From assembly GCA_016703335.1 (NCBI GenBank), contig JADJCG010000010.1:1-64000 (forward strand): a DNA stretch of 64,000 bases, read 5' to 3'. Of this stretch, positions 58,051 to 64,000 are shown in pieces. The first letter of the stretch is position 1. Each line of letters begins with the position of its first letter. This DNA comes from Caulobacteraceae bacterium (lineage in GTDB: Bacteria > Pseudomonadota > Alphaproteobacteria > Caulobacterales > Aquidulcibacteraceae). The notes beneath the pieces are model-generated. The model saw only the letters and a list, made by a program, of their open reading frames with translations, was not told the DNA's origin and ran no database searches. A program made the translations under genes and the position numbers.

Positions 58051-58502
58051 CCGAGGCGTCGCTTTGCTTCGCGCTCGAAGGCTTGCATGATCTTTGACGC
58101 GAGCTTGTCCTTGTTGGCGGAAATCGCGCCTTGCAGGATCGGGTTCTTAAACTCGTACGCAATCCAATAGCTTACGTGCGTGCCGCCACCTTCGTGGGGC
58201 TCGAACCACCACTTGTTTGCGAGCGAATGCAGCGGGCCTTTCACCAGCGCGACCTCCACCTCCCCTTTCGCGGGCTCACAGCGCACGCTGGTCGCAAAGG
58301 TCACCTTGATCGCCTGCCAGCCCACGTCAGCTTCGGCGATGCCTTGCCAGCCGCCGGCTTCTCGCGGCTCTTCCTTCACGACCCGCATCTTCCTTAGGAA
58401 CGGCACGAACTCGGGATAGACGCGCACGTCGCCGACCAATCGGCACAAATCCTCAGCCGCATACGGCAGCACGCGCTCGGCTTCGATGACGGTGCGAGGC
58501 AT
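58047..58502 (-). CDS. RatA/Coq10-type START-domain protein
   Basis: The intact 151-residue frame starts MPRTVIEAERVLPYAAEDLCRLVGDVRVYPEFVPF and contains the helix-grip START fold with WEVEVALVKGPLHSL-like strands (EVEVALVKGPLHSLANKWWF) and a C-terminal helix FEREAKRR. Bacterial members include RatA, once described as a ribosome-association toxin, and ubiquinone-binding Coq10. In alphaproteobacteria next to lipA it is most probably the Coq10-like respiratory accessory. It follows lipA by one base. Confidence 0.85.
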   Translation of the reverse strand: MPRTVIEAERVLPYAAEDLCRLVGDVRVYPEFVPFLRKMRVVKEEPREAGGWQGIAEADVGWQAIKVTFATSVRCEPAKGEVEVALVKGPLHSLANKWWFEPHEGGGTHVSYWIAYEFKNPILQGAISANKDKLASKIMQAFEREAKRRLG

Positions 58503-58503
58503 C

Positions 58504-59484
58504 TCAGTCTTTAGATAAGGCCAGACGCGCCGCCTTCAGCCGCGCGAAATCGTCGCCGGCATGGTGCGACGAGCGCGTCAGCGGGCTGGCCGACACCATC
58601 AGGAAGCCCTTGGCGTAGGCGATCGTTTCGAGCGCCTTGAACTCTTCCGGCGTCCAGAAACGATCGATGGCCGCGTGCTTCTTCGTCGGCTGCAGGTATT
58701 GGCCGATGGTGAGGAAGTCGACGTTAGCAACGCGCAGATCGTCCATCACTTGCAGCACTTCGTCCTTAGCTTCGCCGAGGCCGACCATGAGCCCCGACTT
58801 CGTGAACTGCTTTGGGTCGCGCTGCTTCACCGAGTCCAGCAAACGCAGCGATTGGTAGTAGCGCGCGCCTGGGCGGATCGAGTGATAGAGCCGCGGCACG
58901 GTTTCGAGGTTGTGGTTGAACACATCCGGCGCGGCATCGATGACGCGTTCGGCCGCGCCTGGCTTGCGCAGAAAATCCGGCGTCAGGATTTCGATCGTCG
59001 TGTGCGGCGCAGCGCGACGCACGGCCTGAATCGTTTGAACAAAGTGATCGGCGCCGCCGTCTTCAAGGTCATCACGATCGACGCTGGTGATGACGACGTG
59101 CTTCAGGCCCATCTGCGCCGTCGCGAACGCGACGTTCTCAGGTTCGGCCGCATCCAGCGGCAGCGGTTTGCCGGTGGCCACGTTGCAGAAGCTGCACGCA
59201 CGGGTGCAGATGCCGCCGAGGATCATGAAGGTGGCGTGCTTCTGGCTCCAGCACTCGCCGATGTTCGGGCAGCCCGCCTCTTCACAGACCGTGTGCAGCT
59301 TTAGATCACGCACCAATTCCTTGGTCTGGTGGTAGCCGAGGCTGGTCGGCGCTTTGACCCGAATCCAGTCCGGCTTGCGTGGCGACGCATTGTCGGGTCG
59401 CCCCTCTTTTTCGGGGTGACGGGGGCGGTTTGGGTCGCCTCCCCCCTTTTCGTCTTTGGGGCGCAAATCAATCAGTGTCGGCAC
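58504..59484 (-). CDS. lipA: Lipoyl synthase
   Basis: The intact 326-residue protein has the auxiliary-cluster motif CEEAGCPNIGEC, then HATFMILGGICTRACSFCNVATG with the radical-SAM CxxxCxxC, and the C-terminal SPLTRSSHHA with the RSSY-like serine ligand region. It inserts two sulfurs into protein-bound octanoyl groups of 2-oxoacid dehydrogenases and the glycine cleavage system. It is followed by the RatA/Coq10-like gene. lpdA, encoding another part of the same complexes, lies 2 kb away. Confidence 0.96.
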   Translation of the reverse strand: MPTLIDLRPKDEKGGGDPNRPRHPEKEGRPDNASPRKPDWIRVKAPTSLGYHQTKELVRDLKLHTVCEEAGCPNIGECWSQKHATFMILGGICTRACSFCNVATGKPLPLDAAEPENVAFATAQMGLKHVVITSVDRDDLEDGGADHFVQTIQAVRRAAPHTTIEILTPDFLRKPGAAERVIDAAPDVFNHNLETVPRLYHSIRPGARYYQSLRLLDSVKQRDPKQFTKSGLMVGLGEAKDEVLQVMDDLRVANVDFLTIGQYLQPTKKHAAIDRFWTPEEFKALETIAYAKGFLMVSASPLTRSSHHAGDDFARLKAARLALSKD

Positions 59485-59688
59485 CGGCCCAACATGACCC
59501 TCCCGGCCTTGTCCTGCAACGGCTTGAGGGCAACCCTCCCCTGCGCCGCCAAATACTTAATGGACCCCTCCCTTGTCCGGTCACAATCAGACCGTTAGTC
59601 TCTGTTACAACCGTGAAACAATAATCACGGGTTGGGCGTCCTACTCTAGGCCGTCCAGGCGGAACATAAGGTCGGAGGCAACACCCTC

Positions 59689-61257
59689 ATGGCGCAACGT
59701 CCTTTCGAACTGGCGCGCACGCGCGTCACGTTGTTCGAAGCTCTGCTGCGGGCCCGCGATAAGAAGGGCGGCAAATTCCAGATCATCGAGGATCACGATC
59801 GCAAGCCGATGAGCTATGACGATCTGGTCCGCGCCGCGTTCGCGCTAGGCGGGAAACTCGACACACTCATCAAGCGCCGCGAGACCGCGGGCGTGCTGCT
59901 GCCGACAGGCGTTGGCTGCACCGTCACGTTCTTCGCGCTTCATGCCATCGGCCGCACGCCGGCGATGCTGAACTTCACCGCCGGCATCATGAACCTTCGC
60001 TCCGCTTGCGAAGCGGCGAACGTTCGCAAGATTTTGACCTCGCGCGTCTTCATCAAGAAGGCTGGCCTCGAGTCGCTCGCTAACGAACTCTCGAAGCACG
60101 CGCAGCTCATCTATCTCGAAGACGTCCGCAAGACCGTCGATATCGGCGACAAGATCATTGCGCTGGTGAAGGGCTTCTTCCCACGCATGTTCGCGGCGAA
60201 GGCCAACCCCGACGACACGGGCGTCATCCTCTTCACGTCAGGCTCCTACGGCACGCCGAAGGGTGCGGTGCTCAGTCACGCGAACATCGTGGCCAACGTT
60301 GAGCAATGCTATTCCTACGTGCCGTTCAAGCCGGACTGGTCGTTCTTCTGCCCGCTGCCGATGTTCCATAGCTTCGGCCTGACCGGCGGCACGCTGCTGC
60401 CGCTGTTCACCGGCCATAAGACATTCCTCTTCCCCTCGCCGCTGCAGGTGAAAGAGATTCCGAAACTGATCCGCGAGACCGGCGCCAACGTCTTCTTCGC
60501 CACCGACACCTTCGCGCAGCAATATGCGCGCAACGCAGCTGACGGCGATCTCAACTGCATCGAGTTGATGGTTTGCGGCGCTGAACGCGTGAAGCCAGAG
60601 ACGCGTGAGATCTACAAGACGCGCTTTGATGTGGAGCTGCTCGAAGGCTACGGCGCCACCGAGGCCTCGCCGGTGATCTCGATCAACCTGCCGGACAACA
60701 ACAAGCACGGCACTGTCGGCGCGTTTTTGCCGGGCATCGAGTGGCGCCTTGAGCCTGTCCCCGGCATTGAAGGCGGCCAACGCCTTTACGTGCGCGGCCC
60801 GAACGTGATGCGCGGCTATCTCGATCCCACCAAGCCCTTCGGCATCGATCTCTTGCCGCAAGGCTGGCACGACACGGGCGACGTGGTGGACGTCGACCAA
60901 GACGGCTTCATCCGCATCCTCGGCCGCGTGAAGCGCTTCGCGAAGGTCGGCGGCGAGATGGTGTCGCTGAACGCGGTCGAGAGTTACGCCTCAACCGTGT
61001 GGCCCGACCATCTCCACGCCGCCGTCGCCCTGCCGGATTCCCGCAAAGGCGAACGCATCATCCTCTTCACCGATCACGCCGAAGCAAAGGTCGAGGACCT
61101 GCAAGCCTGGTGCAAGACCAATGGCGCAAGCGAACTGGCGGTGCCGAAGAAGATCGTCGTGGTCGATGAGATCCCGGTGCTCGGCAGCGGCAAGACCGAT
61201 TACGTCGTGATGCAGCGTATGGCGGCTGAGCGGTTTGCTGAGGCGAAGGCGGCTTAA
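59689..61257 (+). CDS. Acyl-CoA/acyl-ACP synthetase (Aas ligase-domain-like)
   Basis: The intact 522-residue AMP-forming ligase has P-loop LFTSGSYGTPKGAVLSH, the adenine motif GYGATEASPV, WHDTGDVVDVD and GRVKRFAKVGGEMVSL, the last phrase being typical of the ligase half of Aas. The PlsC-type acyltransferase half of Aas is absent. GGAGG lies ten bases before ATG 59689. It probably loads fatty acids onto acyl carrier protein or CoA for phospholipid repair; substrate length is not evident. It is divergent from lipA. Confidence 0.88.
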   Translation: MAQRPFELARTRVTLFEALLRARDKKGGKFQIIEDHDRKPMSYDDLVRAAFALGGKLDTLIKRRETAGVLLPTGVGCTVTFFALHAIGRTPAMLNFTAGIMNLRSACEAANVRKILTSRVFIKKAGLESLANELSKHAQLIYLEDVRKTVDIGDKIIALVKGFFPRMFAAKANPDDTGVILFTSGSYGTPKGAVLSHANIVANVEQCYSYVPFKPDWSFFCPLPMFHSFGLTGGTLLPLFTGHKTFLFPSPLQVKEIPKLIRETGANVFFATDTFAQQYARNAADGDLNCIELMVCGAERVKPETREIYKTRFDVELLEGYGATEASPVISINLPDNNKHGTVGAFLPGIEWRLEPVPGIEGGQRLYVRGPNVMRGYLDPTKPFGIDLLPQGWHDTGDVVDVDQDGFIRILGRVKRFAKVGGEMVSLNAVESYASTVWPDHLHAAVALPDSRKGERIILFTDHAEAKVEDLQAWCKTNGASELAVPKKIVVVDEIPVLGSGKTDYVVMQRMAAERFAEAKAA

Positions 61258-61292
61258 CGTCACACGCGGTCTTGCTGATCGCGTTCCGGCGC

Positions 61293-61735
61293 TCAGGCAT
61301 GCGCCGAGATTTCCAGGACTGCCCTCCCCTGGGTCCATCCGCCGCGGGCGCGCATCGAGAGGCGCCGGGTTTGGCAGCGCGGCGGTCGTTGCTGCTTTCG
61401 ATCACCATCGCTGGCCCTAGCGCATCGGCGGCTTGTTCGATGGCGCCAACGCACGCCTCGAACGACACGCCTTCGATCGCGGGCATGTTGTTCCGGCATG
61501 GTGGCAGGGGGCACCGCCGGTCGACTTGGCGCCGCACCCGCGACGGCGCATCGCATCGCCTGTCGCTCGCGGCGAAATCCGGCCACTGGTCTCCGGCGCG
61601 ATCTGCGGCACGCGTCCGGCAACGCCATGCGCGCCGCGCTCCTCACGCACCGCCCAGAGCAACGCGCCAATCAGCAGCGCGTGCGCGAGCCCAGCGCGGC
61701 GTTTCGCCGGGCTCGCCGCAGACCCAGGCACCCTC
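61293..61735 (-). CDS. Unrecognised frame-slipped coding region
   Basis: All three minus-strand frames contain protein-like pieces that do not overlap: SEGAWVCGEPGETPRWARARAAD, then GVAGRVPQIAPETSG, then MPAIEGVSFEACVGAIEQAADALGPAMVIESSNDR. They suggest one small gene of about 145 codons with several indels, transcribed after lpdA. No family can be assigned, and the limits are approximate. Confidence 0.3.
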
Positions 61736-61749
61736 GCTCACGTGCTCTC

Positions 61750-63160
61750 CTAGACGTGCAGCACGCGCCCATACGCATCGAGCACCGCTTCGTGCATCAT
61801 TTCCGAAAGCGTCGGGTGCGGGAACACTGTTTCCATCAGCTCCTGCTCGGTAGTTCGGCGTTCATGGCGATGGCGTAGCCCTGGATCAGCTCGGTCACTT
61901 CGGCGCCGACCATATGCGCGCCGAGCAATTCGCCGGTCTTGGCGTCAAACACCACTTTGACCATGCCCTGGTCTTCGCCGAGCGCGATCGCCTTGCCGTT
62001 GCCGACGAACGGAAAGCGGCCGACGCGCACTTCGCGGCCCGCCGCCTTTGCCTTCGCTTCGGTGAGGCCGACGCTGGCGACTTGCGGGTGCGAATACGTG
62101 CAGCCCGGGATGCGCTCCTTGATCATCGGATGCGGCTTCTGCCCGGCGATAGCTTCAACACAGATGATGCCTTCGTGCGACGCCTTGTGCGCCAACCACG
62201 GCGCGCCCGTCACGTCGCCAATCGCGTAAAGGCCCGCCACGTTCGTCTTGCCATAGCCATCGGTGACGATGTGCCCGCGATCGGTTTTCACGCCGAGCGC
62301 CTTCGAGACCGAGGTTTTCGATATTGCCGGTGATGCCCACAGCGACGATCGCATGCGACGCCGTCAGCGTCTCTTCCTTGCCGTTCGCCTGCAATCACCG
62401 CCTCAACACCATTCGCCGTCGCCTTCAACGACTTCGCTTCTGTGGACGTCAGGATCTTCAGCCCTTCCTTCTCGAAGCGCTTCTTCGCGAACGCGGAGAT
62501 TTCCTCGTCCTCGACCGGCAACACGCGATCGAGCAATTCAACCACCGTCGTCTTCACGCCAAACGCCGCATAGAAGCTCGCGAACTCGATCCCGATGGCG
62601 CCTGAGCCGAACACGAGCAGAGACTCCGGCCAGGATGGCGGCGTCATCGCATCGCGATAGGTCCAGATGCGCTTGCCGTCAGCCTTCAGGCCTGCCGCCG
62701 GAATCTCGCGCGCCCGCGCGCCGGTGGCGAGGATGAGGTGCTTGGCCTCGTACGGCGCGTCTTTGCCGTCCTTGCCCTTCACGATCACTTTCGGCGCCGC
62801 GCCGCCCTTCTCCAAGCGCGCTTCACCCTCGATCACGGTGATCTTGTTCTTCTTCATCAAAAACTGGACGCCCTTCTCCATGCGTCCAGCCACGCCGCGC
62901 GAGCGTTTCACGACGGCCTCGGGATCGAACTTCACGTTCTCGATCGACAGGCCGAAATCGGCCGCGTGTTGCGCGTTGCGATAAACTTCGGCGCTGCGCA
63001 ATAGAGCCTTCGTCGGGATGCAGCCCCAGTTGAGGCAGATGCCGCCCAAGCGATCTCGCTCAACGATGCCTGTCTTCAAGCCAAGCTGCGAAGCGCGGAT
63101 GGCGGTGACATAGCCGCCAGGGCCGGAACCGATAACGATGACGTCGAAGGATGTGGTCAT
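61750..63160 (-). CDS. lpdA: Dihydrolipoamide dehydrogenase (frame slips)
   Basis: The FAD domain starts FDVIVIGSGPGGYVTAIRASQLGLKTGIVERDRLGGICLNWGCIPTKALL, containing the redox-active CLNWGC disulfide. NAD binding follows in VFGSGAIGIEFASFYAAFG. After slips near 62,390 and 62,310 the second FAD motif reads YAIGDVTGAPWLAHKASHEG. After a slip near 61,855 the interface histidine motif HPTLSEMMHEA and the end DAYGRVLHV are found at TAG 61750. It reoxidises lipoamide in pyruvate and 2-oxoglutarate dehydrogenases. The span of 470 codons is normal. Confidence 0.94.
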
Positions 63161-63228
63161 GAGAGCTTACTTAGCAGTCTGAAGCTCTGCGTGAAGGCGG
63201 CGATTGGCGATGCTGCGATGCGAAATTG

Positions 63229-63882
63229 TTAGCCGGCTGCCGCAGCGATCCCAAACACGTTCCTGATGCCATCGACCACGAACTGAGCGGCCAGCGCCGC
63301 CAGCAGAATGCCGAAGATCCGTGTGAGCATGGAAGCCACCGTCTCGCCCATGATTTTCGAGAGCGGCGCCGCCATCAGGAATGCGATCAAACAGAGCGCG
63401 AGGTTGGCGCCGACACCCAACAGGATCACGCCCCTGCTTGCGATGTCCTCATGTTGGGCGAAAAAGAGCATGATGGAGGCGATGGCGCCCGGCCCGCTGA
63501 TAAGCGGAATGGCAAGGGGAAAAACCGAGATATCGTCCTGCGCCTCGGGGTGCTGCGCCTGGTGTTGAGCGACCTGCTCAGCACGCTCCTCGCGGCGCTC
63601 CGAACGCTTCTCGAACAGCATGTCGACGGCGATCAGGAAGAGCAGCAGACCGCCGGCAATCCGGAAGGCGTCAATGGAGACATGGATCTGCTCTAACAAC
63701 CAAGCGCCGCCAAATGCGAAGGCCAACAGGATGCCGGTCGCAATGGCGATCGACTTAAACGCCATCTTGCGCCGCCACTGCGGCGTCATGCGCGTAGTCA
63801 TGGTCGTGAACATCGGCGCCATCGCCACCGGATCGATGGCGACGAAGAACGTGACGAACGAGGCGAGCAGCAGCGAGAGCAT
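63229..63882 (-). CDS. MarC family integral membrane protein
   Basis: The intact frame of about 217 residues has six hydrophobic segments (first LASFVTFFVAIDPVAMAPMFTTMT, a MarC hallmark, then IAIATGILLAFAFGGAWLL) and a charged loop between the third and fourth (EKRSERREERAEQ). FPLAIPLISGPGAIASIMLF is the second hallmark. MarC proteins were once linked to multiple ant­ibiotic resistance, but the role is unproven. ATG 63882 is preferred to the TTG before it. Confidence 0.88.
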   Translation of the reverse strand: MLSLLLASFVTFFVAIDPVAMAPMFTTMTTRMTPQWRRKMAFKSIAIATGILLAFAFGGAWLLEQIHVSIDAFRIAGGLLLFLIAVDMLFEKRSERREERAEQVAQHQAQHPEAQDDISVFPLAIPLISGPGAIASIMLFFAQHEDIASRGVILLGVGANLALCLIAFLMAAPLSKIMGETVASMLTRIFGILLAALAAQFVVDGIRNVFGIAAAAG

Positions 63883-63985
63883 CAACGCCCTTTAACCGAT
63901 TCAGCGCTCATTTAGGACGATTATTCGAACTCGTTACCACAAATGTTAAGCGTGGTTCCGTATCGTGCCCGCCGTGGTGACGGGC

Positions 63986-64000
63986 ATGCCTACGGACGAC
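63986..64000 (+). CDS. Possible start of a rightward gene at the window edge
   Basis: ATG 63986 (or GTG 63977 in frame) opens toward the edge with only five codons visible. It is divergent from the MarC gene across about 100 bases. Too little is present to judge. Confidence 0.2.

Overview
The window is a piece of a high-GC alphaproteobacterial chromosome. The gene order (dusB-ntrB-ntrC-ntrY-ntrX ... hfq-hflX), a PopA-like degenerate GGDEF protein and a DSHVNLH-type TatD point to the Caulobacterales/Hyphomonadaceae neighbourhood. The exact genus is not resolved. Reading quality is uneven: many universally conserved genes (recG, the first half of mfd, mazG, hflX, ntrY, ntrX, lpdA, rlpA, dac) carry single-base frame slips, often in G or C runs, and the tRNA-Ser acceptor stem lacks one base. 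I therefore treat most frameshifts as probable sequence errors and give whole-gene spans.

Bases 1 to about 18,978 are the right-hand part of an integrated mobile element. Its right edge is an exact 3' half of tRNA-Arg(TCT) at 18,934-18,978, next to a tyrosine recombinase reading inward. The intact tRNA and the other end should lie left of the window. The element has (i) a left module with a DUF3800 protein, an Xre regulator and small unknowns; (ii) a replication module at 3.8-6.7 kb, with overlapping genes for two AlpA-like HTH proteins and a P4-type primase-helicase, beside an iteron-rich candidate origin; and (iii) a cargo module at 7.2-17.5 kb in which a family of about 100-130 bp imperfect palindromes, all in one orientation, separates about a dozen single, mostly unknown genes. 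Roughly half of these cargo proteins look exported or membrane-bound (lipoproteins, an esterase-like lipoprotein, a DUF6624 protein). The regular gene-repeat-gene layout resembles an integron cassette array but lacks the canonical attC core, and it is the most unusual feature here.

From 18,983 onward the window is core chromosome: sseA and cfa; a glycosyltransferase and recG, divergent from sdhE-mfd; a PopA-like gene; an AMACR-type CoA-transferase gene and scoAB; an outer-membrane barrel gene; tRNA-Ser(TGA); a cell-wall and replication run (rlpA, D-Ala-D-Ala carboxypeptidase, holB, tatD, MBL hydrolase); mazG; peptidoglycan recycling genes (ldcA-like with an internal deletion, and an Mpl-like ligase gene); then the long leftward nitrogen-regulation and RNA operon dusB-ntrB-ntrC-ntrY-ntrX-dat-hfq-hflX; ispDF; a membrane spermidine-synthase-like protein; cinA; a RatA/Coq10 START protein; lipA; an acyl-ACP/CoA ligase; lpdA; and marC.
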